Assembly: GCF_000420785.1 (NCBI RefSeq)
Contig: NZ_ATVP01000010.1
Coordinates: forward strand, 1-64,000
Direction: 5' to 3'
DNA length: 64,000 bases
From: Streptococcus hyovaginalis DSM 12219
Lineage (GTDB): Bacteria > Bacillota > Bacilli > Lactobacillales > Streptococcaceae
Shown: positions 9,297-18,690 of the stretch, one piece after another
Layout of the letters: every line of letters starts with the position of its first letter
Position numbering within the stretch: position 1 is the first letter of the stretch
Notes under the pieces: model-generated
The model's database searches: none
The model's input: the letters and a program-made list of their open reading frames with translations, nothing else
Told to the model about the DNA's origin: nothing
Translations under genes and position numbers: made by a program

Positions 9297-10608
9297 TTAC
9301 TACCATCAAAAAAGTCAGGATCTCCACTATTCTTTGAAACAGGTTGGATTTCAAGGTGAATGTGTAAGTCTTTCTGAAAATGGCTTTCTACCCAAAGGTG
9401 TGGAATCACCTTATGGTTATTTCTGTCAGATGATTTCTGACGAAGGCCATTCTCTTTACTTCAATCAACTGGAGGTTCCTGATTTTTGGGAAATCACGGG
9501 AACTAATAGTCAAGGAGAGGTTTGGGAATACCAGGATAAGAAGGCTACTATACATTATAGTCAGTCAGGACCAGCTAGAAGAATCCAGTCGGTTGATTGG
9601 TTGGATAAGCAAGAGAAACCTCTGTTAACGGAGCATTACAATCAATATGGTTGGCTCTATTCACGGACATTTTATGATGATGAAGGCCACCCCACCATAC
9701 GAACTTACCAAAATAAGTCGGGCTTAGAAGTGATGACAGAGAACCTTCAGACGGGTGATTTGCTATTAGAATGGAAAGGTCAGATCCATGTTTTTACAAA
9801 TCGTTTAGATTTTTATCGCTTTTATCTAGATGAGCGACAATTTGATTTATCCAACATATGCTACAACTCCCTTTCGCAACCCTTCTTTTTATCTTATTAT
9901 ATGAATCAGCCAGGGCAAGACATTCTCTTTTGGCAAGAAAGTATCAGTGATGATCTGCCAGGTAATATGAAGGCCTTGTTAGCCAATAATCATACTCGAA
10001 CTCAGCACATTGTTTTTCAAGATTTGCAGGCTTATCAAACTGCTCAAAGCTTGGTTGCAGCTGATCAGTTGAAGAAAATGTCTTATCTAGGCTATCTTTA
10101 CCCTGAAAAATCTGACAAGGTCACTCAAAAAACTATATTGATAATGACCAACTCAGATCAGATTAACCAGCTCGATTTCTTAAGTCGAAAATTACCTGAT
10201 TATCAATTTCATATTGGTGCCTACACGGAGATGTCTCAACATTTAATGGCCAAAGCTGAGTTGGATAATGTTTTTCTATACCCTAACATTAGCGCCAAAC
10301 AGTTAGAGGAACTTATCTCAACTTGTGGTTTTTACTTTGATATTAATGGCGGTAATCAAGTGGATCAGATAGTTAGACGAGCTTTTGAGCAGAATTTGCT
10401 CCTGTTTGCTTTCGAGGAAACGGTGCATGATCGGTATTTTATTCCTAAATCACATCTTTTTCTCTCATCAGATCCTGATAAATTAATTGAGACCATAAGG
10501 GAAGTGGAAAAGGATTTTCCAAGGGCTATTGTTAATCAGCGTGCTCAGACGTCTCAAGATAGCTCAGAGCACTATCATAAACTGCTAAAAGGAGTTCTAA
10601 ATGGCTAA
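9280..10608 (+). CDS. gtfB: Accessory Sec glycosyltransferase-stabilising subunit GtfB
   Basis: GtfB is the chaperone and acceptor-binding subunit of the GtfA/GtfB complex; it resembles a GT-B enzyme but is not catalytic in known systems. The protein is 442 residues. It overlaps gtfA by 17 bases behind AAAGGAGG and its own 3' end overlaps the asp4-like gene by 8 bases. In keeping with the family, I see no E-X7-E motif comparable to that of GtfA. No extra glycosyltransferase genes follow, so the adhesin glycan may be short, unless others are encoded elsewhere. Confidence 0.93.
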   Translation: MILLVDYYHQKSQDLHYSLKQVGFQGECVSLSENGFLPKGVESPYGYFCQMISDEGHSLYFNQLEVPDFWEITGTNSQGEVWEYQDKKATIHYSQSGPARRIQSVDWLDKQEKPLLTEHYNQYGWLYSRTFYDDEGHPTIRTYQNKSGLEVMTENLQTGDLLLEWKGQIHVFTNRLDFYRFYLDERQFDLSNICYNSLSQPFFLSYYMNQPGQDILFWQESISDDLPGNMKALLANNHTRTQHIVFQDLQAYQTAQSLVAADQLKKMSYLGYLYPEKSDKVTQKTILIMTNSDQINQLDFLSRKLPDYQFHIGAYTEMSQHLMAKAELDNVFLYPNISAKQLEELISTCGFYFDINGGNQVDQIVRRAFEQNLLLFAFEETVHDRYFIPKSHLFLSSDPDKLIETIREVEKDFPRAIVNQRAQTSQDSSEHYHKLLKGVLNG

Positions 10609-10768
10609 AAAAAATCCTTTGCTGGAAGAGGATATTAACAAACGTATTGATCAAGTGCGTTATGAAGAACCAGATAACGAAGACCGCTCGGTATCCTTAT
10701 TTTACAAAATCATCGTGACATTAGTAACATTGGCAGTGCTGTTTTCTTTGATACGGTATTTGTTTTAA
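10601..10768 (+). CDS. asp4: Asp4-like small membrane protein
   Basis: A 55-residue gene missed by a length cut-off. It starts inside gtfB (ATG 10601, with AAAGGAG about 8 bases upstream) and ends at 10768. The protein has a charged N-terminal half (MAKKNPLLEE, then acidic and basic residues) and a single C-terminal hydrophobic helix (KIIVTLVTLAVLFSLIRYLF). Size, topology and position match Asp4, the SecE-like partner of SecY2 in some streptococcal accessory Sec loci. No Asp5 (SecG-like) gene follows. Confidence 0.75.
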   Translation: MAKKNPLLEEDINKRIDQVRYEEPDNEDRSVSLFYKIIVTLVTLAVLFSLIRYLF

Positions 10769-11305
10769 ATATTGCTCTGTCAAAATACCAGAGCAGATTT
10801 TGGACGGTTCTCTTGATATGGTTTAAGAGGGAATATTATGTTAGTATGATACATATTCTGACCTGTTTTTTACAAATCTAACGAATGGTCCTTGTTTAAT
10901 CTATTGTGATATCAGTCGTTGTTTTGGGACGGGGATATTTCTTAACTAGTTTATTATCACTAAGACTTTTCAATAGTTTAAAATAGGGAGAGACTGCTAA
11001 AAAGGAGCTATCATTGGGGATTGGCTAGAGAAGCAAAGAAAAGGGGGTGCCTCTAGCTCAGAGGTTCATCAGATGTCCTTAGTTCTGGAAACCAAAAGTG
11101 GCTGTAGAGAAAGTATCGAGATGAAGGTTACCCAAGATGCCGCTATCAAAATGGCTCGATTTTTTAAAGAGTGATGTCGTTAGCAGAAACAAAGGATTAA
11201 ATAAAATGATGGCAGCATCTAAATAGGCATCGTATTTGACTTGTTAAGGTCAAAAAGAGGTGTCTGGAAAGACACAAACGTCTGAGATCGTTTTGGAGGT
11301 ATTTT
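10769..11305. other. Gene-poor gap after the accessory Sec operon
   Basis: This 537-base gap contains a weak hairpin right after asp4 (7-bp stem, 10773-10779 with 10789-10795, followed by a short T-run), which may end the operon. It also contains the coding remnant at 11001-11174 and a small hairpin near 11258-11275. The rest shows no gene or repeat that I can recognise. Confidence 0.5.
11001..11174 (+). pseudogene. Remnant of a small unknown gene
   Basis: A frame open from 11001 to the TGA at 11172-11174 encodes about 57 residues that look like real protein (ending VTQDAAIKMARFFKE), with alternating hydrophobic residues and good codon use. A ribosome-binding-like AAAGGAG lies at 11001-11007, but the codon at the expected start (11013) is ATT; the first in-frame ATG is at 11073 and has no binding site. 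I read this as a small gene that lost its start codon, or the 3' end of a larger lost gene. I do not recognise the family. Confidence 0.35.
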
Positions 11306-11920
11306 ATGACAAAACCGACTTTTATCTGGGATTTTGACGGCACCCTTGTTGATTCCTATCCAGCTATTTTAGAATCGCTTGAAGCAACTTATCAACACTT
11401 TCAAATACCATTTGATAGAGTTGCTGTGGAAAACTATATTTTGGAAAAATCAACAGGCGATTTATTATTGGACTTGGAGAAAAGTTACGGTGTTTCTTTT
11501 GAGGAATTAAAGAAAAAACAATCCGTGGAGAAGGCGGCTCGTGATGATAGTATTGTCCTCATGCCAAGGGCCAAAGAGGTGTTGGAATGGACAAAGCAAG
11601 AAGGGGTGCAAAACTTTATTTATACCCACAAGGGAGCAACAACTGAGTCTGTTCTACAACGGTTAGGAATCTCTGACTACTTCACGGAAGTCATCACTTC
11701 TGCCGATGGGTTTAAACGAAAACCTCATCCAGAAGCCATAGATTTTCTGATATCAACCTATGGTTTAGCCCCTCAATCGACGGTTTACATCGGCGATCGT
11801 TATTTGGATATGGCTTTAGCCAAAAAAGCGGGTATTCAGTCACTTAATCTCAATCAGCCGTCAGATTCCTTCAATCGCAAGATTGAGCATTTAGAGGAGA
11901 TTATCTCTTTATTTTCTTAA
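11306..11920 (+). CDS. HAD-superfamily phosphatase (phosphoglycolate-phosphatase-like)
   Basis: A 204-residue haloacid dehalogenase-type hydrolase, subfamily IA. Visible motifs: the nucleophile motif DFDGTLVDS at residues 9-17, motif II around the YTHKG segment, the Lys of motif III in KRKPHPE, and the motif IV acid in GDRYLDM. A helical cap of about 70 residues follows motif I. TTTGGAGG precedes the ATG. The substrate cannot be read from sequence; phosphoglycolate or a related sugar phosphate is the usual guess for this group. It stands alone between a gene-poor gap and the O-methyltransferase. Confidence 0.85.
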   Translation: MTKPTFIWDFDGTLVDSYPAILESLEATYQHFQIPFDRVAVENYILEKSTGDLLLDLEKSYGVSFEELKKKQSVEKAARDDSIVLMPRAKEVLEWTKQEGVQNFIYTHKGATTESVLQRLGISDYFTEVITSADGFKRKPHPEAIDFLISTYGLAPQSTVYIGDRYLDMALAKKAGIQSLNLNQPSDSFNRKIEHLEEIISLFS

Positions 11921-11961
11921 CCTTATTTGATAGGCCGTAGTTGACCAATCTGCCGGTATTC

Positions 11962-11990
11962 TTGACATTTTCAGAGGCTTAAAATATACT
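11962..11990 (+). promoter_or_regulatory. Consensus promoter placing the start site on the O-methyltransferase ATG
   Basis: TTGACA (11962-11967), a 17-base spacer, then TATACT (11985-11990). The predicted first transcribed base is 11997, exactly the A of the ATG. There is no ribosome binding site before that ATG, so the mRNA should be leaderless. Confidence 0.7.
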
Positions 11991-11996
11991 AAAGCC

Positions 11997-12704
11997 ATGG
12001 TTGAAAGTTACTCGAAAAATGCAAATCACAACATGCGTCGCCCTGTTGTTAAGGAAGACGTCGTTTCTTACATGCGAACGCATCTATTGGAAAATCAAGG
12101 ACATCTAGCAGAAATAGCCAACTTTGCTCATCACGAAAATATTCCCATTATCCAGCATGAGGTAGTGGCTTATTTTCGTTTTTTGATGGCATCATTAGCG
12201 CCAAAGTCTATTTTGGAGATTGGAACCGCTATTGGCTTTTCTGCTTTGCTTATGGCAGAGTACGCCCCTGAGGCACAAATCACGACAATTGATCGCAATC
12301 CAGAGATGATCGCATTGGCAAAAGACAATTTTGCGAAGTATGATAGCCGTCACCAAATCACGCTCTTGGAAGGAGAGGCGGCGGATCAACTAAATCAATT
12401 GGATCAAGAATATGATTTTGTTTTTGTGGATTCTGCTAAATCAAAATACATTGTTTTCTTACCGGATATTATTAAGCATGTAAAAAAAGGAGGCATCATT
12501 GTTTTTGATGATGTCTTCCAAGGAGGCGATATTGCTAAGCCGATTGAAGAGGTTCGAAGAGGCCAACGCACCATTTATCGTGGCTTGCATCGCCTATTTG
12601 ATGCGACTTTAAAGCATCCTGATTTAACAGCTAGCTTAATTCCCATGAGTGATGGTCTTTTACTCTTGCGAAAGGATGCAGATCAGGTGATTTTAGAGGA
12701 TTAA
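11997..12704 (+). CDS. SAM-dependent O-methyltransferase (class I, catechol-type)
   Basis: A 235-residue soluble methyltransferase. Motif I for S-adenosylmethionine binding is clear (ILEIGTAIGFSALLMAE, about residues 73-89), followed by an acidic residue after the next strand (ITTIDRN) and the VFVDSAKS and IIVFDDVFQGG segments typical of the metal-dependent family-3 O-methyltransferases. The substrate is unknown. The order O-methyltransferase / prsA / alaS is familiar from streptococci. There is no Shine-Dalgarno sequence upstream; a consensus promoter predicts that transcription begins on the ATG. Confidence 0.87.
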   Translation: MVESYSKNANHNMRRPVVKEDVVSYMRTHLLENQGHLAEIANFAHHENIPIIQHEVVAYFRFLMASLAPKSILEIGTAIGFSALLMAEYAPEAQITTIDRNPEMIALAKDNFAKYDSRHQITLLEGEAADQLNQLDQEYDFVFVDSAKSKYIVFLPDIIKHVKKGGIIVFDDVFQGGDIAKPIEEVRRGQRTIYRGLHRLFDATLKHPDLTASLIPMSDGLLLLRKDADQVILED

Positions 12705-12723
12705 GCCAAGTTTAAGCCATTTA

Positions 12724-12732
12724 TGATATAAT
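12724..12732 (+). promoter_or_regulatory. Extended -10 promoter for prsA
   Basis: TGATATAAT (TG at 12724-12725, TATAAT 12727-12732) with no convincing -35. The leader that follows contains an imperfect GC-rich hairpin (about 12757-12778) before the ribosome binding site AAGGAG. Confidence 0.6.
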
Positions 12733-12812
12733 GGTAAAGTTAATGAACGTGAGAGTGGCCGTCGCAAATAGCGGTGCCTCGCTAATTCATCAGATTTAAG
12801 GAGTTCCTAAAC

Positions 12813-13748
12813 ATGACAAAACAACGTAAACGATTGCTTGGTATGCTGACCTTGGTATCAGCCGTTACACTAGCAGCCTGCTCATCACAGACAAGTACTG
12901 ATGACAAGCTTGTTACTATGAAAGGTGACACCATTACGGTTTCTGACTTTTATACCCAAGCCAAAGATACAACAGCTGGCCAACAAGCCATGTTAACCTT
13001 AGTGTTAGATCGGGTCTTTGAAGATCAATTCGGCGATAAAGTAAGCGATAAAGAAGTGACAAAAGCCTATAATGATCAGGTGGATGCTTACGGGTCTAAT
13101 TTCTCAGCAGCTTTGACATCAGCCGGGATGACCGAAGAAACGTATAAGCAACAAATTCGCGTCGAAAAATTAATTGAGTATGCTGTTGAACAAGAGGCTA
13201 AAAAAGAATTAACAGATGCCAATTACAAAAAAGCTTACGATAGCTATACACCGGATACGACAGTTGAAGTGATCAAGCTTGATGACGAAGAAAAGGCCAA
13301 ATCAACGCTTGAAAAAGCTAAAGCAGATGGCGCTGATTTTGCAAAAATAGCCAAAGATAATTCTACAGAAGATAAGGTAGAATACACGTTTGATTCTTCT
13401 GATACGACGCTTCCGACAGAAGTACAAGATGCAGCCTTTAAACTTAATGAAGGTGATGTTTCAGATGTTATTAATGTTGTTGACACTACAACTTATCAAC
13501 CAAGTTATTATATTGTTAAAACAACAAAAAAATCTGAAAAAGATGCTGATTGGAAGACGTATCAAAAACGTTTGAAAGAAACGATTTTAAACGAGAAGAA
13601 ATCGGATACCAACTTCCAAAATCAAGTTATTGCCAAAGCCCTTGAAAAAGCCAATGTCAAAATCAAAGATCAAAGTTTTAGCAATATTTTGTCCAACTAT
13701 AATACAACCGACTCAAGTTCATCAACTTCAGAATCGAGTTCTAACTAG
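12813..13748 (+). CDS. prsA: Foldase lipoprotein PrsA (peptidyl-prolyl isomerase family)
   Basis: PrsA helps exported proteins fold at the membrane-wall interface. The 311-residue protein has a lipoprotein signal peptide (basic N-terminus, hydrophobic core and lipobox LAAC, lipidated Cys at residue 23). An N-terminal chaperone domain follows, then a parvulin-like region (about 140-240), diverged from active parvulins, and an Asn/Ser-rich tail. AAGGAG precedes the ATG. Location next to alaS matches other streptococci. Whether it keeps isomerase activity cannot be told; many streptococcal PrsA proteins have lost the catalytic residues. Confidence 0.92.
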   Translation: MTKQRKRLLGMLTLVSAVTLAACSSQTSTDDKLVTMKGDTITVSDFYTQAKDTTAGQQAMLTLVLDRVFEDQFGDKVSDKEVTKAYNDQVDAYGSNFSAALTSAGMTEETYKQQIRVEKLIEYAVEQEAKKELTDANYKKAYDSYTPDTTVEVIKLDDEEKAKSTLEKAKADGADFAKIAKDNSTEDKVEYTFDSSDTTLPTEVQDAAFKLNEGDVSDVINVVDTTTYQPSYYIVKTTKKSEKDADWKTYQKRLKETILNEKKSDTNFQNQVIAKALEKANVKIKDQSFSNILSNYNTTDSSSSTSESSSN

Positions 13749-13756
13749 CTAGATCC

Positions 13757-13785
13757 TTGACTCCATCTTTAAAAATAAGTATAAT
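13757..13785 (+). promoter_or_regulatory. Promoter of the alaS T-box transcript
   Basis: TTGACT (13757-13762), a 17-base spacer and TATAAT (13780-13785), a near-perfect sigma-A promoter just ahead of the T-box leader. Confidence 0.8.
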
Positions 13786-13791
13786 AAAACC

Positions 13792-13975
13792 AGTGAGAAT
13801 AACTTTTCAGAAGTCTTCTTCAGAAAGCTGATGGTCGTTGCGAATCAGTGAAACTTGAAAAGTTTGCTACTTGCTGTTACCAAATGAAATATAAAGAGAA
13901 TGACAAGTTCATTGAATGAAGGTGGTACCGCGGTTTTTCGCCCTTCGTTTGGTTTCTTGTCATTTTTTAATTTGG
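13792..13975 (+). ncRNA. T-box riboswitch (tRNA-Ala sensing) for alaS
   Basis: The conserved T-box sequence AAGGTGGTACCGCG (13919-13932) is present, with a long structured leader upstream and a GNTG-type element (GCTGATGG near 13827). Downstream, CTTGTCATTTTTT (ending about 13969) can pair with AATGACAAG near 13901-13909 to form the terminator. A GCT triplet at 13866-13868 is a plausible alanine specifier. Uncharged tRNA-Ala would stabilise the antiterminator and allow read-through. Unusually, the next intact gene, alaS, begins about 410 bases further on. Confidence 0.9.
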
Positions 13976-13976
13976 T

Positions 13977-14216
13977 ATGAAAGAATATTGTGTCAAACAG
14001 CGCTTTATGTTTGGTGGAGAAAAGTTAACTATGGTCACAATCAAGGCAATCTTACTTATCAAGTGTAGGTCTCCTGTGGTGTGCTCCTCTAGCGATTACC
14101 ATCATAAGCTACTAGGGCCAGAAAATTAGCCTGATAACCACGAAAATGATGATTTGGTGATTTTCCAGGTCGTCGCCATTGACTATATGGAGATGTTGGA
14201 ATCTGTGTCTAATTAA
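13977..14216 (+). pseudogene. Broken LURP-one-related (YxjI-like) gene
   Basis: Directly after the T-box terminator, ATG 13977 opens a frame starting MKEYCVKQRFMFGGEKLT, which resembles the N-terminus of LURP-one-related proteins. The frame is closed by TAG at 14127-14129 and then continues in the same frame (DDLVIFQVVAIDYMEMLESV) to TAA at 14214-14216. The total of 79 codons is about half the usual family length, so the middle has been deleted as well as a stop gained. The family name is my recognition of the two ends only. Confidence 0.55.
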
Positions 14217-14242
14217 CTCTAAACTAAACAAACGAAAGGAAC

Positions 14243-14269
14243 GGTTCGGTTAGTTAGTTTAACTGAACC
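14243..14269 (+). repeat. Hairpin upstream of alaS
   Basis: A 10-bp inverted repeat with one G-U pair (14243-14252 with 14260-14269) around an 8-base loop. It lacks a T-run, so it is not a standard terminator. It lies between the broken gene and alaS, in the transcript started at the T-box promoter. Confidence 0.4.
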
Positions 14270-14384
14270 CGGGACTAATCTCTTAGAAAAAGATAACTGT
14301 CCTAGGCGTCTGTCGCCTATGTCAGATTTCCTATTTTTCTACAGAAATTTTCGGAAAGCCGAAAGGTCCCTTGGTATCTTGATT

Positions 14385-17003
14385 ATGAAAAATCTTACTT
14401 CTGCACAAATTCGTCAAATGTGGCTGGATTTTTGGAAATCAAAAGGCCACTCTGTTGAGCCTTCTGCTAATCTTGTCCCAGTCAACGATCCAACGCTTCT
14501 TTGGATTAACTCTGGAGTGGCGACTTTGAAAAAATATTTCGACGGATCTGTTATTCCTGAAAATCCACGGATTACCAATGCACAAAAATCAATCCGTACC
14601 AACGACATTGAAAATGTTGGCAAGACAGCCCGCCACCATACCATGTTTGAGATGTTAGGAAACTTCTCTATCGGTGATTACTTCCGTGATGAGGCTATTG
14701 AGTGGGGATACGAGCTTTTAACCAGCCCAGAATGGTTTGCTTTTCCTAAGGACAAATTGTATATCACTTATTATCCAGAAGACAAGGATTCCTACAACCG
14801 TTGGCTTGCCTTGGGTGTTGACGCTGATCATTTGATTCCACTAGAAGAAAACTTCTGGGAAATCGGTGCGGGTCCTTCTGGTCCAGACACGGAAATTTTC
14901 TTTGACCGTGGGGAATCCTTTGACCCCGAAAATATCGGTATTCGTTTGCTTGAAGAAGATCTTGAAAATGACCGTTACATCGAGATTTGGAACATCGTTC
15001 TTTCTCAGTTTAACGCTGATCCAGAAGTGCCACGTTCTGAGTACAAGGAATTGCCAAACAAAAACATTGATACGGGCGCAGGTTTGGAGCGTTTGGCAGC
15101 TATTTTCCAAGGGGCTAAAACCAATTTTGAAACCGACCTTTTCTTACCAATCATCCGTGAAGTGGAGAAATTGTCTGGTAAGACCTACGACCAAGATGGC
15201 GACAACATGAGCTTCAAGGTCATCGCAGACCACATCCGTGCTTTGTCATTTGCGATTGGTGATGGGGCTCTTCCAGGTAATGAGGGTCGTGGTTATGTCC
15301 TTCGTCGCTTGCTTCGTCGTGCTTCTATGCATGGCCAACGTTTGGGCATTACAGAGCCATTTTTGTACAAATTGGTGGAGACAGTTGGCGATATCATGGA
15401 AAGCTACTATCCAGAAGTACTGGAAAAACGTGCTTTCATTGAGAAGATTGTTAAGAGTGAAGAAGAGTCATTTGCTCGTACCATCCACACAGGCTCACAA
15501 TTTGCGGAGCAGTTGATGGACAAATTGGCAACAGAAGGCAAGTCTGAAATTGATGGTCGTGACATTTTCAAACTCTATGATACCTACGGTTTCCAAGTGG
15601 AACTGACTGAGGAATTGGCCGAGCACCGTGGCATGACTCTTGACATTGCCGGCTTTGAAGCCGCTATGAAAGAGCAACAAGACCGTGCGCGTGCTTCCGT
15701 TGTCAAAGGTGGTTCAATGGGTATGCAAAATGAAACCCTTGCTGGCATCACAGAAGCTTCTAGCTTTGTCTATGATGTGACAGCTCTGGATGCCAATCTG
15801 TCTGTTATCGTAGCTGATAATGAACGGACCGAGACGGTGTCAGAAGGTCAAGCTCTCCTAGTATTTGACCAAACACCATTCTATGCAGAAATGGGTGGTC
15901 AGGTTGCAGACCATGGTGTTATCAAAAATGTCAATGGTGATGTGGTTGCCAAGGTCGTTGACGTTCAGAAAGCGCCAAATGGTCAACCACTTCACACAGT
16001 TGAAGTATTGGCAAGTCTATCTGCTGGTACAAGCTACACTCTTGAAATCGACAGCACCCGTCGTTATAAAATTGAGAAAAACCACACGGCAACTCACTTG
16101 CTCCACGCAGCCCTTCACAATGTCATCGGTGAACACGCTACTCAGGCTGGCTCCCTCAATGAAGAAGGTTTCCTCCGCTTTGACTTTACCCACTTCGAGG
16201 CAGTGACAGCTGAAGAACTCCGTCGCATTGAAAATGAAGTCAATGAGAAAATCTGGGAGGCTATCGACGTCGTGACTGTTGAAACAGATGTAGACACGGC
16301 TAAGGAAATGGGAGCTATGGCTCTTTTCGGTGAGAAATACGGTAAGGTTGTTCGTGTCGTGACCATCAGTGATTATTCTATTGAGCTTTGTGGTGGTACA
16401 CACGTATCAAACACAGCTGAGATCGGTCTCTTCAAGATTGTTAAAGAAGAAGGTATCGGTTCTGGTACCCGTCGTATTTTAGCGGTGACAGGTAAGGAAG
16501 CCTTCCTAGCTCTTCGTGACCGTGAGGATGCTCTCAAGACTGTGGCGCAGACCCTTAAGGTGCCACAAATCGACCAAGTGCCGACGAAAGTAGAGGCACT
16601 GGCTGCGGAGCTCCGCGATTTGCAAAAAGAAAATGCCACCCTTAAAGAAAAAGCTGCCGCTGCAGCGGCGGGCGATGTCTTTAAGGACGTGAAGGAGGCA
16701 AATGGCGTGCGCTACATCGCTAGCCAAGTGCAAGTCTCTGATGCGGGTGCCCTTCGGACCTTTGCGGACAACTGGAAGCAGAAAGACTATTCTGATGTGC
16801 TAGTACTTGTGGCGGCTATCGGTGACAAGGTCAATGTCCTTGTGGCAAGCAAGTCAGCGGACGTTCATGCTGGCAACCTCATCAAGGTGCTGGCGCCAAT
16901 CGTAGCTGGTCGTGGTGGTGGTAAGCCCGACATGGCAATGGCAGGAGGTTCAGATGCGTCTAAGATTGCAGACTTGTTGAAGACTGTCGCTAAAAATTTG
17001 TAA
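14385..17003 (+). CDS. alaS: Alanyl-tRNA synthetase
   Basis: Charges tRNA-Ala with alanine in the cytoplasm. Starting at ATG 14385 gives 872 residues, the normal length; an in-frame upstream start at 14319 would add 22 unrelated residues. Visible are the class II catalytic core ([22 protein letters not shown]), the editing-domain zinc motif ([12 protein letters not shown] and [11 protein letters not shown]) and the C-terminal glycine-rich domain ([14 protein letters not shown]). Expression should be under the T-box located before 13976. There is no strong Shine-Dalgarno near 14385; GAAAGG lies about 17 bases away. A 13-bp terminator follows. Confidence 0.97.
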   Translation: MKNLTSAQIRQMWLDFWKSKGHSVEPSANLVPVNDPTLLWINSGVATLKKYFDGSVIPENPRITNAQKSIRTNDIENVGKTARHHTMFEMLGNFSIGDYFRDEAIEWGYELLTSPEWFAFPKDKLYITYYPEDKDSYNRWLALGVDADHLIPLEENFWEIGAGPSGPDTEIFFDRGESFDPENIGIRLLEEDLENDRYIEIWNIVLSQFNADPEVPRSEYKELPNKNIDTGAGLERLAAIFQGAKTNFETDLFLPIIREVEKLSGKTYDQDGDNMSFKVIADHIRALSFAIGDGALPGNEGRGYVLRRLLRRASMHGQRLGITEPFLYKLVETVGDIMESYYPEVLEKRAFIEKIVKSEEESFARTIHTGSQFAEQLMDKLATEGKSEIDGRDIFKLYDTYGFQVELTEELAEHRGMTLDIAGFEAAMKEQQDRARASVVKGGSMGMQNETLAGITEASSFVYDVTALDANLSVIVADNERTETVSEGQALLVFDQTPFYAEMGGQVADHGVIKNVNGDVVAKVVDVQKAPNGQPLHTVEVLASLSAGTSYTLEIDSTRRYKIEKNHTATHLLHAALHNVIGEHATQAGSLNEEGFLRFDFTHFEAVTAEELRRIENEVNEKIWEAIDVVTVETDVDTAKEMGAMALFGEKYGKVVRVVTISDYSIELCGGTHVSNTAEIGLFKIVKEEGIGSGTRRILAVTGKEAFLALRDREDALKTVAQTLKVPQIDQVPTKVEALAAELRDLQKENATLKEKAAAAAAGDVFKDVKEANGVRYIASQVQVSDAGALRTFADNWKQKDYSDVLVLVAAIGDKVNVLVASKSADVHAGNLIKVLAPIVAGRGGGKPDMAMAGGSDASKIADLLKTVAKNL

Positions 17004-17010
17004 CATTCTC

Positions 17011-17043
17011 AAACTCTCTTATCTCTGGATAGGGGAGTTTTTG
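17011..17043 (+). terminator. Terminator of alaS
   Basis: Uninterrupted 13-bp stem with two G-U pairs (17011-17023 with 17028-17040), a TCTG loop and a T-run. Confidence 0.85.
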
Positions 17044-17133
17044 TATGTTTGATGCTAGGATGGTCATTTTTATGATAGAATAGATAGGTTGGATTTCTAA
17101 TAGATAAATACTTATGATTAAGAAGGAGAACCT

Positions 17134-18555
17134 GTGTCAATTTTTCGTCAAAAAAATACCAGTTTAGACAAAACTGAAATGAAGCGCCATTTAAAACTAG
17201 TTGATCTGATCTTTCTAGGGCTAGGCTCAATGGTAGGAACAGGCATTTTTACCATTACTGGAATTGGTGCAGCACAATATGCTGGACCTGCACTAACACT
17301 ATCCATTATCTTTTCTGCCATTGCTATCGGTATTTTTGCGCTCTTTTATGCTGAGTTTGCGTCTCGCATTCCTGCTAACGGTGGTGCTTATTCCTACATT
17401 TATGCAACGCTTGGTGAATTTCCTGCCTGGCTTGCTGGTTGGATGATTATTTTAGAATTTTTATTTGCAGTTTCCAGTGTGGCTTCCGGATGGGGCGCCT
17501 ACCTGAAAGGACTGTTATTAACATACGGTATCACTCTCCCTGGAGCTATTAATGGGACCTTTAACCCTGAAAAAGGACACTATATTGATTTACTACCTGT
17601 GTTAGTGATGGTCTTGGTGACAGCGATTGTTTTAATGGATTCGAAAAAAGCCATGCGATTCAATAGTGTACTGGTAATACTTAAATTTTCAGCCTTAGCA
17701 CTATTTATCATCCTGGGAGTTTTCTTTTTAAAGCCTAGCAATTGGACTCCTTTTTCCCCTTTTGGCTGGGGAAGTCCGATTGGAGGACAATCAGGGATTT
17801 TAGCAGGAGCATCGATTATGTTTTTTGCTTTCTTAGGATTTGAATCTATTTCAACTGCTGTAGATGAGGTGAGAGAGCCTCAAAAGACCGTTCCTAGAGG
17901 TATTACTCTATCATTGATGATCGTTACTGCTATCTATATGTTGGTGACGCTTGTCTTGACTGGCATGGTGCAATATTCAAAACTTAATGTCTCTGATGCG
18001 GTGGCTTTTGCCCTACGTTCGGTCGGTCTGGGATGGGCAGGAGATTATGTCTCAATTGTTGCGATTTTAACGCTTATTACAGTTTGTATTTCAATGACAT
18101 ACGGCTTATCGCGCATGATATACAGTATCAGTAGAGATGGCCTTCTTCCTCAAATGTTTAGCCAAGTCACACCAAAATCACGTGTTCCTCGAAATGCCAC
18201 GCTCTTATCTGGATTTGGAGCGATGATTTTTGCTGGTATGGTTCCTTTAGCAAGTCTGGCAGAATTTGTTAATATCACCACTCTTTCTTATTTAATGTTG
18301 TTGGCTGTCGCCATAATCGTTCTCCGTCATCAAAAAGGCTTACCTAAGGAAGGGGAATTCAGAATGCCACTGGTGCCAATACTTCCTATTGTGGCAATAG
18401 TAGTTTGTTTTATTTTTATGATTCAATACCAATGGCAAACCTGGATAGCTTTTCTGATAGCCCTGTTGGTAGGCATTCTGATTTACTTTGTTTATGGTTA
18501 TCGTCATTCAACGCTCCATAAAGGTGATAAAAATAACCCTAGCAGTACAACATAA
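17134..18555 (+). CDS. APC-family amino acid permease
   Basis: A 473-residue integral membrane transporter of the amino acid-polyamine-organocation superfamily. The N-terminus carries the unwound first-helix glycine motif (GLGSMVGTGIF at about residues 30-40), and about 12 to 14 hydrophobic helices follow. It resembles the YfnA/cationic amino acid transporter group, but the substrate cannot be assigned. It starts with GTG behind AAGGAGAA. It is monocistronic, with terminators on both sides. Confidence 0.85.
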   Translation: MSIFRQKNTSLDKTEMKRHLKLVDLIFLGLGSMVGTGIFTITGIGAAQYAGPALTLSIIFSAIAIGIFALFYAEFASRIPANGGAYSYIYATLGEFPAWLAGWMIILEFLFAVSSVASGWGAYLKGLLLTYGITLPGAINGTFNPEKGHYIDLLPVLVMVLVTAIVLMDSKKAMRFNSVLVILKFSALALFIILGVFFLKPSNWTPFSPFGWGSPIGGQSGILAGASIMFFAFLGFESISTAVDEVREPQKTVPRGITLSLMIVTAIYMLVTLVLTGMVQYSKLNVSDAVAFALRSVGLGWAGDYVSIVAILTLITVCISMTYGLSRMIYSISRDGLLPQMFSQVTPKSRVPRNATLLSGFGAMIFAGMVPLASLAEFVNITTLSYLMLLAVAIIVLRHQKGLPKEGEFRMPLVPILPIVAIVVCFIFMIQYQWQTWIAFLIALLVGILIYFVYGYRHSTLHKGDKNNPSSTT

Positions 18556-18690
18556 TGCTATCTATCGTAGCTTAAAAATGAGTTAGTCTAGCCTAACTAA
18601 AGCGGTGAAAAACATAGTGAATTGATCTTATATCATTTAGAATAGCGTGTAAGAGAGTTTTGAAATGTCATCTATTCAAAACTATAAACG

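Noticed and set aside
16017..16403. 128-residue minus-strand open frame inside alaS
   Set aside because: It is antisense to a highly conserved gene, has no ribosome binding site and low-complexity Ser/Phe composition; a shadow of alaS codon use.
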